Source: Lithospermum erythrorhizon | Lineage: Eukaryota > Streptophyta > Magnoliopsida > Boraginales > Boraginaceae | Direction: 5' to 3' | Assembly: GCA_019722365.1 (NCBI GenBank) | Contig: JADFUC010002168.1 | Span: forward strand, 147,740-211,739 | DNA length: 64,000 bases | In this document: one piece after another, positions 25,827-39,900 of the stretch | Layout of the letters: every line of letters begins with the position of its first letter | Numbering within the stretch: position 1 is the first letter of the stretch | Notes under the pieces: model-generated | The model's input: the letters and a program-made list of their open reading frames with translations, nothing else | The model's database searches: none | Told to the model about the DNA's origin: nothing | Position numbers and translations under genes: made by a program

Positions 25827-28800
25827 ATGGGACTTTCTTTAAGTAAAAGACACCACCACCGCCACCACCACCACCACGACGAAAACCACCCTCAAAACCA
25901 CCAACAATTAGACCAACCGCCACCACCACAAACGACAACAAATTCTTCACAACCACCACCACCACCGCCACCTCTACCACCACCACCACCACCCTCATAC
26001 TCATTTGCAGCAAATTCCCCATACCCAACAACCCAAACTCTACCACCACCAGCAGCCCCTCCACCGCCGCCGCCTCGGCCGCTACCTTACTATGACTACA
26101 ACACCTACAACAACAACTACCAAAGACCAGTAGTAACTCATCCAACCTATCATCCATATTTCCTACCACCACCTAATGTATTCTCCCCGTTTCGGCCGCC
26201 GCCGCAGCTTCCACCACCGCCTCCATTACCGGCTGTCCCATACGTTGATCACCAGAGTGCAAAGAAGATCAAGAATGATGTTAATGTGAGGAAGGAGAGT
26301 ATAAAGCTTGTTGTTGATGAGTCCAATCATGATTCTCATTTGGTTTGCTTCACTTTTGATGCTATGGTTAATGGAAGGTATCATAAATCTTATTGATTAT
26401 AATTTATACTTATTTTGATTTTTAATGGTCAAATTTTCGAACTTTGTAGCCTTAGTTGACAAACGAGTTGAATTAAAACTATCATGCTAATTGTAAATTA
26501 TGTTGAAAATATTACAACATTTCTGAAAGATCCGCCAATTTGTTTTTCCATTAGACAAAATTTATGAACTTTGTAGCCTTTCTTGACACATATTTTAGTT
26601 CACACATATTGACACATAATTTGAATCAAAATTATCATCTTATCATCTTAATTGTAAATTAGGTTGAAAATACTCCTAACATCCTAAATTTTTTTCCAAT
26701 TTGCTTTTTCAGTTGAAGCCTTAATTGACTCATATTTTGAATCGAAATTATCAATGTTAATTGTAAATTAAGTTGAAAATACTATCTTTTCACATATTAT
26801 TAGTGTTGTTACCGGTCGGTCGGACAGTTTTTCCACCGAATCGAGCCGGACCCGGTTCATTATCGGTCAGGACGGACGGCCGGACGGACAACCGCCGGAT
26901 CGAGGGTTGGACGGATTGAATCCCGATCTGGCCGTCCGGTTTGATCATCCGGAACGATCGGTCGAACTCGCATCCGGATCCGATAGTATCCGATATCCGA
27001 TATCGGTTCGATGACCTTAAAATGCTCCGGCTTCGGATCGATAGTATCCGGTCCGAAGCGAAATTTAATTAATACAGCGCGGAAAATTACAATCGTCGAG
27101 AAAATTCACCATTAGGTCCATTCAGCATCCGTAGTCCAAAATTTCCAAATTCACGATATTAAAAGCAACGAAATAGCAAAATAATATCAAAATAATAAAA
27201 TCGAAGCCATTGAAATAATATCGAACTTAAATAATATCCAAATTCCAAAATTTAAAATGTCAAGTCCAAATTCGATATTAAAAAACAATCGGAGTGTTAA
27301 GTAAAACACACAAAACTATAGTGTTGATTGTGAGACTCTTTCAGAATTTCAAGCGGTTGAAGAGCTGGCTCTTATCAAGCCTCGTCTTGCTGTTGCTTGG
27401 AGCTCTGATAAAATATATCAATTAGAAAATGGCGTAGAACAAAAGCATGAATATCCATAAAATAAAATGCATTAGTAAAATCTATCGTTAGTCAAATGGT
27501 TGATGTTGTGTTGCTCTAGAGCTTGATCGCTGAAATCAAATTGCAAATGTTCGTCTTCTTGTTCATAGACTCTGATAAAATGAATGGAATTTCTGATAAA
27601 ATGAATATTATCGATTAGAAAATTGAAGTATTGAGCAAACATAAAATAAGAAGAAATAAGTAAATACTCCTGATACTTGTTAAGCGTCGCTTTTTTAAGT
27701 GTCATCTCTTCATGCGATCATACAAAGAAGCATCTCGACGGTCTTAGTTTTTCATGGAGGATCTTTTTCGGATCAATAACCACTTTTACGCTTGCACTAA
27801 AGTTGATTCCAGAAATGACGATGTCTTTGGAATGGATAGAATATCTTTGAATTTCTTAAGAGCGGATATTTAGCCGTTACCCGTCCGTCAATTGATACGT
27901 CAAATTTAATCCCCAGGGAACTTTTCGATGGATCGTCGTGAAGAGATATTGTACAAGTTCCGACTTGTTCTTTATTAAGCCTCCCGATATTTTCAGGTCT
28001 GACTCAAAACTCGTATTTTCGACCAGAGCGTTCATTGACCCACTTAACGTGGGATTGGCCTTGTTGAGCTTATCATCATTTTTGAAAGCTTATTATTAGA
28101 GGCTTAAATAGGAGGTAAGTTACGTCTCGACTCGTCTTGATAAGTTTTGAACTAAATCCCTGGCATGGATACAGAATTGATAAACCCCGAATAATAAGAT
28201 CATCTTATACACAAGGTGATGAATGACAAAATGGAATTATACAACTTAGTAGAAAACGAGTAAAGTAAAATAAAGGCAACAAGTAAAAAATAATTTCTAC
28301 AAATAATACATGGATCAGGCTGTTCCAATGGAGATGTGATATGTGCTGACGATACTTATCATACTTGATCTTCGTTTCAACTTTGCGGGGAATTTGTAAG
28401 TGGGGGCACGAAATACATCATATTTGTCAACATCAAAAATGCTTAACTTTCACCTATAGAGTTCGACTAGAAACAAATTCGATTAGGATAAAGTGCCCTT
28501 TATAATTCTTTGTAACTTTCGTAAAAAAACCTCCGAAGCGGCGGATATGATAAACCGTCTCCTATCGAGATAAATGAATAATAATGAATAAAAGCACCCG
28601 TTTTCCTCTGCGTATCTAGGCCCGAACATTTTTATAAAAGTGGAAGCGTTAAACAAATCAACCATGTCGAGGTTCCGTAGTTTTGGTATCAAAACTTGGA
28701 CTACTCCCCTTGAGTTGTAACTCGTCGGTATTTTCTTAAATCTTTCGCTAGTCTCGAATTCAATAGATATGTAGCGCCGTTTCTAATCGATCAACTATAG

Positions 28801-31800
28801 GCTTGATTATTTGAACCGTCTTGAACCCAGCCAGTTGATATATGTCTTGGCCTTCACGTGAAATAAGCTTACCACCACTGAAGGGTAAATTTCTCACATT
28901 GCTAAATCGACCTTTAACTGGCGATCTGATTATCGTTAAGCGAGCGTTATCAGCGAAATGGATACAGCACTGCGATGTGCTGTCGTCCATGGCTTTACTT
29001 GATTCTCTAGCGATAACCTCTCGAATGAGGTGGAGGAACATTAGTAAATAGCCAGACTTCTAACTGTTGAGTTGCATTTAGGTCAATAAAATGGCCGATG
29101 AGTCATATGTCAAATCCACTTTGTCCCAGAGACCCCTTTATGAACCCGGTGGTCAAACTAATCTGTAACCAAGGAACATAGATTTTTCATTTTAACTTTT
29201 CGTCAAATCGCCAAAAAGTCTAAATCATTCTTGAAGTGTGTGTGGTTATCCTTTGATACCCGAGGATATATCTCTTTCAGCTTTATTAAAATGACTCATA
29301 CATAATACTAAAAGGCTTCATGGCCTAAGCAATATGAGCAATTAGTTCTCTAGCTTTAAGCATGATTGTATTGTAGCGTAGCTTGAGATTAGAACCTTTG
29401 GAACTTGCGTCGCGAGATTAAGCTTAGATTGTGAAATGAATTTTACTTCATAAGTTGACTTCATAAGCATGATTACGTAAAGTGTTTTTGCGTTGAGTGC
29501 TCTTATCGCCTACCAAATCAATGACGTACATAGTTCTTGGCGCCGTTTCTTCCGTTTTCGGGACGGATCGATCGTATTGGTTTTCATTGTTATTGATATC
29601 GTTCGACTCCCCGACACCATACCCCCGATAGTGCCGGCGTCGCGATGAGGTGCCAGCGTCGTCATGTTCATCCGTGGGTGGGAGTAATTGAAGAATCTTG
29701 AACATATTAGTACCCTTTTGTCGACTTATTGTGTTCTGAAGCATACGATTAAATCGGCGTTTATTATTAATTACAAATTTATAATAAGAACCCGACTTGA
29801 TATGTAAAGAAACGGACTTAAATCTTTGTTTAAGCATTTGAACATGATGAATAACATATCAATTTAATGAGACAACATTTTTGAAAGTGACGATATTATT
29901 GTTGCGTTAAGGAAAGTGACCCGATGTATTGTTGCGTCAGCGTTTGAACATGATGAAAAATAATTAAAACATATTTAGGTTAGAAAGTATAAAAATTAAA
30001 CCTAATACAAAAAAAAATCAAAATACAAAAAAAAAAATAACAATTAGAAAATAATAAAATTAATAACACAAAATCAAATAACAAATGGTAACTTTAACCA
30101 GCACCAAAAGTAAGCTAATTTCGTGAATTAAACTAATTAAACAGAATCAAACATATTTTAAATTTTAAAAATTAAAGGAAGAAAAACTAATTTATTAATA
30201 TTGAAGGAGAATGGGGGATAAATTGGATCTTTCCCCGAGAGGAATGGTAAATGGAGGCTGCGTGATTCAGGCTAACACATTTTATTTCTTCAACACATTT
30301 GAACTTTAAAATGTATTTTTTTAATTACGGATCGGATCGGTTTAAAGTCCCTTAGAGTCCGGATCAGATTAGGATCTGTTGGACTCTGGATCGCGTACTG
30401 GATCGGACGGATCCGGTCAATAGGGATGGACTTTTGAATTTGGAGTCGTCGGGCAGTTCGGACCGGTTCGAGATCGCCGTCATGCATATTTTCAATAATA
30501 TCATTAAAAAAATATACAAAAATATTTGAGATTGTTAAAACTAAATAAGTCAACCATCATAATTCATAACCTGACAAGCTTTTTGAAATGTAGGTAGATT
30601 TTTTGATGTTGGGGATTTTGAGGATTCTGACTCGCCCAGTGCTTATATTTCTATATGTTTGATCGGTTTTGTGTCCGTCTTGGTTTTTCGTGTGATCATT
30701 TTTCTGAGATGATGCTGTTGCGTGTAGTTGGATTATAAATTTATGCTCCTTCCGTTTTTTTAGTTGTACTAGCTATTTCACTTATATTCAAGTGATTAAA
30801 ATCCACGTTTACATATATATCCCTAATAAATAAATAAAGCAACAATTTAATGAATGCATTCATATTAAAAGCATTAAACATGAAAACAAAATTTATATAT
30901 TCTGATGTAACTTTCTACGTTGTCTATTTCAGCGAAGAAACATGGCAGTGATCCATCATGATATAGGAGGTTATCAAAGAGATATTAATACCGGGCGATG
31001 TCATGCTTATTTCCATCTATGGCCTTAAGCGTAAGCAAGGGTAACCTCATGGCGCGATCTGCGACCACAGATTCAACCAACCAGTCTGAAGGATCGAACA
31101 GCCGTCGTGGGCGCGGCCGATGTCCGTGAGATGTCTGCAGCCCGTCACGGTAGCCATGGCGATCAGATGTCATTGAGATGTGCCTCGTGGACATTTACAA
31201 TATAACTTTGAATATATTAAATAGGCGGCTAAAAGGAAAAATCAATGAAATATTGCATTGGAATTCCAAAGTGAGAAGTATTTTAAAACAATTTTTTTTA
31301 TAGGATGACAATTAAAAAAACCCGGAGGGATAGTGGTAGTAATCGGGAGGCGGGATCTTTTCGATTCTAAATAAACATTGGTCTAGTTTAATTTGTTTAT
31401 GCAATCGATTAAATTATCGGCCAGAGCCGTGCACTTGCCAAAGCAAAGCAAGCTGTCTTGGCTCATAGAGGCTCAGTATTTCGACGATGTAAATTTCAAA
31501 TTTTAAAGGATAAAGTGCCTGAAAAATAATAGAGATGAGCATTAATTAATGATAGAATTGGGCGCAAGCGTTAAGCCCAGATTATAACAAAAAGTAAAAC
31601 AGCCAACCAGTGGCAGCCGATAAATTCGAATAAATCGCGAAAATTATAACAAAAATTGGTCTTTAAAAAAAAACTCGGAAAGAAATTAAAATCATAACAA
31701 AAACTGGTCTTTTAGCTAGTAAGATATTAGTATTAGAATATTAGTTTTATACTTTTATTTTAATATATAATAATACTCATATACTTAGAAATTTGTAGTC

Positions 31801-33622
31801 GTTCGCCGAACAGCGAGCCGAGAAGGCCATCTAAAGCTGGCTCAATATAGACCGAGCCGAGCAACTCGGTTGTGCTCGGCTCATTAACAGCTCTAAATAT
31901 GATAAATTTTAGGGGTTTCAAGGGTCGGGAGAACTAGAAGTCAGATCATACATATTTAATTCTTATCATTGGCTTAAAATTCCACATTCTTTAAGATTGA
32001 GCATCAGAGTTTCTTCACGTGTCTGCCTTTTGGTTTTAGCAATAGTTTTACCACTGGATATATTTGCACGATGTTGAAATACACTTCTCAATTGTCTATA
32101 CTCACACTAATAATATCTCGTTAATTGTCTCCAGATACTGCGGTATAGTATTGTTTTTAATCATCCGACATTTTTTTTCTGCAGTATTACCGTTATGTAC
32201 TTTGGAAAGGAAGGGGACAATTGCTCTTTCACTTCTGTTTATCCTGAGATAATGCCTGTAAAGATCCCATTTCAGACGGGGATTGGCCAGAAATTTTGCC
32301 AGCCCTCAGGGAACGGTATTGACTTAGGCTTTTTTGATATTGATGACCTATCGAAGCCATGGCATGGAGATGTTTTCCCTCTTGTTATATTAGCCGAGTC
32401 AGCTGAACCGTCTACATCGTTGGGCATGCAAACAGACGGCCAAATAGTGAAAGCACCCTCCCATGCACAGATCACTCTAGCTATATTGGAAAAGAACAAG
32501 GAAAGTCAGTTCCAGGTGAAAGTAATTAAGCAAATTTTGTGGGTTGATGGTGTTCGATATGAACTCAGAGAAATTTATGGGATAAGTAATTCAGCCGAAG
32601 AAGCTATCACCAACCAGGACAAAGAATGTGTTATCTGCATGACTGATCCAAAGAACACAACTGTTCTGCCATGTAGGCATATGGTAAGATTCTTGATTAA
32701 TTGTATCATACTGATAGATCATAGATGCCTGAGTTTTGCGCTCTATATATCATTTTCAATAAGAAATAGTTTGTGTTCAAGTTCGGTGAGGCTAGTGCTA
32801 ACAACGGGGGCCGAGTCGAGCTGTATATTGAGATACCTTGACTGGCTGCTACAGTATCGAACCAAACCATGTAGCGGCTTGGCTCATTAACAGACGGGTC
32901 CAAAGTCAGGCTTGTGAATCGGTACTCTTGTGAACCTACTGATCCAACGAGCTGGATATGTTGGCCAAGTAAGAGCCAATATCTGGTTACCCCGTTGACA
33001 TCTTACTGTTTTGCATCGATCGTAGTTCATTCACAGATTTGATCAAGCATAACTAATTGGATTCAACTTTCAAATTGTTTCCAAAATGAGATCAAGGAAT
33101 AACAGACTAGCTGACCCCCTCCCCCTCCCCTCCATTGAGCCACTTCCGAGACATTGAGACATGTTGATCTTGATGTATTTAATGCCAAGTAGAAGTATAT
33201 TTTTCAAAGTTCTAGCAACCTTTCAAAGGCATTGGGGCATGTTAATGGTAATGTTAAAATGTTTTGCATCCTACTATTTTCACTTTCATTGGTGGTTGAG
33301 TTGGTCCTTCCTTGAAATGGCTAAAGCTTTATGACTTCATTTCCTAATTTTTCAATTACTTGATAAAGTAATTTTCAGTTGAATGATCAATTATGCTTAG
33401 ATGGAGGAAGTATGAAATCTAATCTCATTATTGTCGACTTCCAGTCTAGAAGGGAACATTAGTGAAGATTGTTCTTATTATTTTGTTGTGTTACAGTGTC
33501 TGTGTAGTGCGTGTGCTAAGGAACTAAGGCTTCAATCGAACAAATGCCCGATATGTCGCCAGCCAATTCAGGAACTTCTGGAGATAAAGATTGATGAAGG
33601 TATCATCCCTCCTTTCTCATAA
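25827..33622 (+). CDS. LUL4/LOG2-like RING-HC E3 ubiquitin ligase
   Basis: Three exons, 25827-26377, 32185-32683 and 33497-33622, join in phase at GT-AG borders to 391 residues. The protein starts MGLSLSKR (Gly2, a candidate N-myristoylation site), followed by a His and poly-Pro region to about residue 145. [19 protein letters not shown] opens the conserved DAR2-type domain, which continues through [19 protein letters not shown] and [19 protein letters not shown]. The C-terminal RING uses C332, C335, C347, H349, C353, C356, C367 and C370 ([23 protein letters not shown]). In Arabidopsis LOG2 and the LULs are plasma-membrane-associated E3 ligases; LOG2 acts with GDU1 in amino-acid export. Intron 1 is 5.8 kb and full of transposons, but the coding exons show no lesion. 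Upstream ATGs in the same ORF (from 25611) look non-genic; 25827 matches the family start. Confidence 0.92.
26800..30500. mobile_element. hAT-like transposon remnant in LUL4-like intron 1
   Basis: Both ends carry CGGTCGGACGG/CCGGATCCG-type blocks: about 26815-27060 and about 30325-30475. Between them lie about 3.3 kb of fragmented ORFs, mostly on the minus strand (for example 29448-29837 and 28760-29041). No intact BED finger or hAT dimerisation domain can be named, so the superfamily rests on the ends. The element sits within the 5.8-kb intron between exons 1 and 2. Confidence 0.5.
30745..31335. mobile_element. Stowaway-like MITE in LUL4-like intron 1
   Basis: The left end CTCCTTCCGTTTTTTTAGTT at about 30749 pairs with the right end TTAAAAAAACCCGGAGGGAT at about 31313-31332, giving near-matching ~25-bp inverted ends typical of Stowaway (CTCCCTCCG). 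The element is longer (~590 bp) than usual. A GC-richer stretch at about 30930-31200 may be a nested insertion. Confidence 0.6.
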
Positions 33623-34599
33623 TGCGCGTCTCCTTATGAAAGATACAATCTCTCGATTATAGTTTTCTTTTCCCTTTCCATGCAGATTAAAGTTTGGTTT
33701 TCGCTTGGGAACTTTGACCTTTACAATATGATTGTGAAAGTGTTGATTGCTTGAAGCTGTTTGATAGCATATGCCAAACTCAATTTCACTGTAAATAGTG
33801 GAACCGAAGCATATATAGTGTGAAGTATATTCTTATGTTTGCAAACTTTGAACATTTTTTTTTATAGTCCAATGCTCTTCTGGTATTCGGATTATTCTTG
33901 CTCGACTTTATATCATTTCCTTGATTTTGGCGGCTATTTTCTTTTTCTCTTTGTATCTGGCATTTAAAGATATACTATTCTTTTTGTTTGAAGTAAACCA
34001 TCAAGATTCTTGTGAATACTTGTATGCAGGTTTCAAATTGCTTGTTTTAACTGCTCTTTTGACTTTAATTTCCATATTATTTTAAAGCCAAAAACTTATA
34101 TGTATTTCATTTGATTACTTATATGAGTGATAAATCGAAGAAAAATATTGTTTATGTGAAAGAAATTTAAATGCTCTAAAAATTTGTGTACAAATGAAGT
34201 GATTTTAGAATTTGAAAAAGAGGAAGTATTATATTTTTAAGCTTTACATTTCTCTTAGAAAGAGCGTATATAAACAAATAAAATGATTAATCTTCTTAAA
34301 TCTTAATTATTGTGTTTAAATATAGACTGTCAAATAAACAATAGTAATTCCTTCGGTTTTTAATTTCATACTTAGAGTTATAGAAATGTATACTTTCACA
34401 TTTATATTGTTATCTAATGATACATCAATGGTTAGTTGTATTGATTTTACTCATGTTATTTAATAGACATAACAAAAATGTATTAAAAACTCATAATAAT
34501 AAGTACATAAAAGCAAATATTTTAAACTAGAATGACAATTATTAAAAAACAGAGGGGTAAAAAAAAATATAATTTTAGCCTCATAGAATGATCTCTTAA
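33623..34599. other. LUL4-like 3' flank
   Basis: 3' UTR and downstream sequence of the LUL4-like gene, AT-rich. Nothing else was recognised. Confidence 0.5.
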
Positions 34600-36080
34600 A
34601 ATCCTAAGTTACTGTTTTGTGATTCTAGCTATCTGAAGGATCATTTATTACCAACAAATGGTTCACAAGTCTGGACGATAAATGCTTGTCATGGAACATA
34701 ATTGGTAACGCAATATCGCAATGATCAGCTTTGATCTTGGCATAATTGGACAAGTGTATGTAACACCCTAACAAGTTTCTTCCATCAAATCCAATATTGT
34801 ATGTTATATTGTTATTGATTAATAACGAATAATTCTATAATAATAATATGTATAATATATATTAATAATATATTTACGGGTCTTAGATTATAAGAAACAA
34901 TATCAGAACCTATTTTAATACAATATTTGAACAATACCATTACGGGTATGAATTCAAAACTTGATAATTTTAAAAATTTAATTAAGGATATTTGAATTTG
35001 TCATTATGTTTGTTCTTCTATAATGTCCAAAGGGAGAATGACTCAACATATTCATGTCTCGGCTGAGATTCTCTTTTACATAGCTATGTGTTCACTAACT
35101 CTCCATAGTAGTCAAATTTGATTTCAGCTTCACAAAAAGGATGCCCCAAGATCCTAACCTATTAGGCTTGTGTGTTATATATTCTTCTAGTGTCCCAATA
35201 CTATTTGTTACCAACAACATACAATTATTCTGTGTCATCAAACATAATGGTAACGGATTTCGCTATGGTAATTTTGACATTTTTAACTAACCAGTTTCAA
35301 GTTTCTTTCATCAAATCTAGAATTTAGTAGAGTGTAATATATATTATAAGGAGCAATAGATTATGAAAAACAATAATATCAGAATTTATTTATGATAAAC
35401 GTTTAAATTCTTCTAGTTAAGCTAAATTATTCTCTAGTTTAGAATGATGTCTAAGCCAAAAGGAAATCTTTTTATTAAGGAGTTATGAAATCGATGAAAA
35501 AAGTAATAAAGTTTACGCAATTTTAATGATGTAAGATTAATGCCGATGAAAAGCAGTAGGAATGATGATAGAAATTTTATAAATTCCAAATGCGTAAAGT
35601 TGCGTTGAAAAAGCAATGATGTCATTTATTTTGAAGCAAAGAATTTTTAGTAAATGATCGAGCTTATTTTTGAGGCGGAGGTGTATCAATTAGTAAATTT
35701 AGTTCTTAAACTTTTTAATTCGATTAAATTGGGGATTTAACTACTATAAACAGTCAATTAAAGGATCATATTTAGATAATATGTTAATTTATTGAAATTA
35801 AATTTGATATTGTCTTTTAGAAATTAAAGAAATAACATGTTACATTCACAAAGTAAATAAAGCTTGGTAAAAGAACATAGAAAGCAGATACATGTGGTTT
35901 GAGTGAGATTTTTGGTTTGTATCTTGTAATTAAAAAGAGAGTCAAATTTGTCAAATATCCATTACTTTGTCATTCATGCGTTCTGATTTATGTTTTTTAT
36001 AGTGACCAAAGAGAGAATAACTCGACATACGGCGGCTGAGATTCTCTTTTACATAGCCATGTATTCACTAACTCACCTTA
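34600..36080. repeat. Tandem duplication related to the kiwellin upstream region
   Basis: Unit A (34607 to about 35130) and unit B (35150 to about 36070) share ordered landmarks: a block with TTACCAACAA, CATAATTGGTAACG or CATAATGGTAACGG, and TTTCTTCCATCAAATC or TTTCTTTCATCAAATC; then AGATTAT.A.AAACAAT and ATCAGAA; then GGCTGAGATTCTCTTTTACA and ATAGC.ATGT.TTCACTAACTC. Unit B carries extra sequence at about 35430-35940. A third copy lies at 43100-43400, directly upstream of the kiwellin-like gene. Confidence 0.65.
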
Positions 36081-36235
36081 TAATCTTTGACAGTTTTTGG
36101 ATTTTGAAATTTGGAAATTAGTACTATGAATGTGTTGTTGATAAGTGTATTAAAAATATCATTATTAAGAAAATATAAGGTTACTTTAGTAACTTCTGGG
36201 CCTAACAAGGCCCAATGAAACTGAAAAAACCCCGT

Positions 36236-36850
36236 CTAAAAACCATCTGGTCCAGGTGATTTATTAGGGTGAATTTGGAAGATGACTTGAGACACCTCGA
36301 AGGCCATAAATGGCCTAATGAGGTCGTTATGTTGAAAAGTAGTTAAACGTGAGCTTACTAAAGAGTAAGGGTTAGTTAAGTTAGGTGCATTGTCAGGTGC
36401 ATTGTTAGGATTATAAAGGGAGATAAAAAAATTCCTACAATGATTATTGATGTCTAGGTGGGAAGTAAGTAAATTATTATTACCATGTAGTTCTAATATA
36501 TTATTGGCTCGAATTTTATGGCGCACACATGCATGGTAGAATTTAGTATTTATTTCTCCATTGACTAACCAGGAAAGGTATGAACGTTGATGTCAGTAAA
36601 CCTCTTGACATTTTAGGAGGATGTTAAGGTAAAAGCTTGTGTTTTCCTCAAATGATGAGTTAGAAGATATATGTGGAGCAGATTGGAGGGTGTTAAGGGA
36701 AGATTGTAGAGTCTTAATTTGTGTATGGATGTTACCTATCCTAATTGAATTCCAACTTTTAATTTGTGTTTTGAACTTGTGCAATTTTTTTGTTAAAACA
36801 ATTGTACTGATGGTGTTAGGATAGAAAGTGTTCCAAACTTATGTTAGTAT
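36236..36850 (-). mobile_element. LINE (L1-type) ORF2 fragment
   Basis: On the minus strand two ORFs, 36593-36784 and 36236-36526, share a frame separated by a stop. They read IKSWNSIRIGNI, then LSWLVNGEINTKFYHACVRH, and end NKSPGPDGF. That order (linker, then the pre-reverse-transcriptase motif) is diagnostic of plant non-LTR retrotransposons. The endonuclease and the catalytic palm are absent. The fragment ends just after PDGF, where the window turns to other repeats. It is dead. Confidence 0.8.
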
Positions 36851-36929
36851 AGATGTGAATTCTAGGAAGAAAGATAAAAAAAAGATTCTAATTTGAAAGG
36901 ATTATTCCTTTTAAACGGAAGTAGTTTAG

Positions 36930-39900
36930 TGTAAATAAAAATAGGGGAATCGAGGAAAAAGCAGGGATGCTCCTTTGGCCTCCTGGCCGGATAAAGGACC
37001 GGAACCACGTCCCGGGGTCCTGAAGGGACCATGGACCGGAACGTGTGCACCTTGGAGGTCCCGGAGGAGAGTCCCAAGAAGGGGTGGCCGCCTGAGGAGA
37101 TCCGGAGTATCCTATTCGATGAGAGGGAGCCGGCGAAGGTCTTAAAATAAATGTGACTCTAGGTCGCGAGGCTTGAGGCCATGTTCATTTAGAGTCCTCG
37201 AAATATAGGATATCTTGGCGTAGAGCCAAAAGAATATGTGCGGGGTGGACCGGTGTCGTTCACCAAACTATCGTTGATCAGCGCTCTCACGGCCAATAAG
37301 CGAAAAGCGGACCTTTTAAGAGGAAAATGGGGAGGCCATCCGGAAAGAGGTGGATAAACTGATAGGGGCAAATGCAATCCAGAAACTCTTGTTTCCGACA
37401 TGGCTGGCCAATGTGGTACTAGTCCTGAAACCTAATAGGATATGGAGGATGTGCATAGACTTCACCAAATAACTTTGCCCAAAGGATTTACTTTATACCC
37501 TTAACGTCCCTGGTGGTGGACTCAAACGCCGGGTTCAAAGTGGTGGATTTCTTGGATGTTTTCCGAGGGTACCACCATATATTCATGGTGGAGGAAGATG
37601 TGGAGAAGACCACGTTTGTAGCGAGTATGACATCATTATTTAGAAGGTTATGACGCCCGGCTTGAAAGCAGAACCCGAGATAGACCGAAACATGGAGATT
37701 TATGTGGGTGACATGCTTATCAAGATTCGGGAGGCGGCGGAACACGAGGCAGCCGTCGGGGGCTTGAAACTTGTGGAAATCTGACGTGCAGCTCAACCAG
37801 GATAAGTGTGTCTTTGGTGTAACCTCGGCGGAAGTTCACGCTCACCTTGATAAGCCTTGAGGAGAATTAGGCAGCTTTCAAATGAATAAGCGATTCCAGG
37901 CCATCACGAGTCATGCACTGCAGAGAAAGGAAGCCCGTCGCTGACATGGGAGGACTACATGACCAGGTTAATATCTGTTCTAGTGATAGAAGTTTTCCCT
38001 TCTTTAAAGCCATAAAGAAGAGGCCAGAGTTTGAATGGACTTGGGAGTGTGAGAAATCCTTTCAGACGTTAATACTCTGATAGTCACATTCTTGCAGCCT
38101 GACGATCGCGGGGATATCTTGCGGCTATTGCTTGATCTAAATTGACGTTAGTAGTGTCCTCATCCGAGAGGAGGAGAAGGTGCTGGAGCAGGTGTATTAT
38201 GTCGGTAGGGTGATGAGGGAGGCGGAGGCAGCGGTACCCCACGGAAGGGGAGAAAACAGTGTATCGCGATTGTGGCTGCCCGGAAGCTGAAGCCTTACTT
38301 TGAGGCACATCCGGTGGAGGAGGTTACGGATTAACCACTGCGGTAGATATTGGAGAACCCTAGCAGGTCCGAGCGGATAGTCAAATGGGCTATAGAGCTG
38401 AGTGAATTTGATCTCAGGTACAGGCCGCGGATGAGTATAAAAGCTTAGACCCTATCGGACTTTATGGTGGAATGCGCACATGGCCGGCGATGGGGCACAC
38501 AACCAATCCAACTGGTGAAATTTTGCTTTCGGCTGTCCCAGGCTTTGGTTGTTATCACGTAAACGGTAACAATCGGTTCGGAGGCGGGAATTTTCTTGAT
38601 TTAGAGGCGACAAGATCGGGAAGTATGCGCAAGGTTCGCTTCTTAGCCTCGAACAATGAGGCTGGTTATAAAGCACTTATCAATGGTCTTTCATTAGCAA
38701 ATACTTTGAGGCGAAAAGCGTCCGTATAAGGATGGATTCTCGATTCTTTGGTGGGCCATGTGAAGGGCAATTTTAAAATTGATGAAAAGAAGGAGAGGCA
38801 GGTAGGATATCTGTGAGACCTGATCGAAATTTGGCATGACTTTTGATTACGTCGCATGGATCATCCCGAAGAGGAGAGGAATCGGGAGGATAGGCTATGC
38901 GAATTGGCTCTTAGCAGTTTGGGGCAATTTTGGATTCCACCCCGGTGGAATGGGTGGTAGAAGAAGCCTCTCGAACGAAGGAGGTGATGGATAATGCCCC
39001 GGAGGAGTGGGGAAACGCCCGGACCATGGTACCCAGAGGCTATCGTGGATTTCACGAGGAGCAGTCCTCTCCAGGAGAGATTCCACAGTGGTAACAAGAT
39101 CAGGCTAGAGCTTAAAGCGTACACTTGTTGGGCCGAAGTCCTCACTTTCACAGGAGGTCACTTTCGAAGTCCGTTGTTGAAATGTATCACCTAGGAGGAA
39201 GGGTTGATGGTTGTTGAAATGAAAAAAGCCTTGGCGCAACAAATCCTGCGGTCGGGGATATTTTGGCCTTCTATAGCCAAGGATGTCCGGGATCATGTTC
39301 GGAGACTTGACTCATGTCATAGGAATGCTAGTATCCTCGTCGCACTCGGTAGAGATGGTCGGCGTATTTGTGCCCGGTTCATCCCGATGGGGTGTTAATA
39401 TCGTGAGGATCTCGAGGACACACAGAGGGGAAAGAGGCACACCATTGTGACAATAGACTGCCTTTGCGAATGGGTGGAAGCTAATCCTTTCACCCGGAAG
39501 GACCGAGGCGGTGTTCGGTTCTAAGGGAGATCTTTCTTCGGTTCGAGAGTACGGGTCTTTGGTCGACAACGTGACCTTGGTTCACGGCAGGAAGATTGAA
39601 CGTGTCTAGAGCTGGATATAGAACACGGATGACCTCCGTGTCCTTGTCCCGAGCGATGGACGGGTGAAAGTGATAAAACTGAATATCTTCAAAAGCGTAA
39701 AAAGCTGACTCGGGGGAGGAGGAGAATTTGTTGGACAAAACTCCCTTGATGTGTAATTCTTTCCGGATGACTCCAAATCCCATCACAGGGGATACCCTCT
39801 CCAGTTTGGTGTATGGATCCGATGCATTGCTGCCATTGGAGATTCACTTGGAGACAGCTCGAGTGTCATACTATAATGAGTTGGCTAATAAAGAGGGAGT

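Noticed and set aside
25825..26172. A Val/Gly-rich minus-strand ORF
   Set aside because: Mirror image of the CCA/CCG poly-proline codons of the LUL4-like exon 1.
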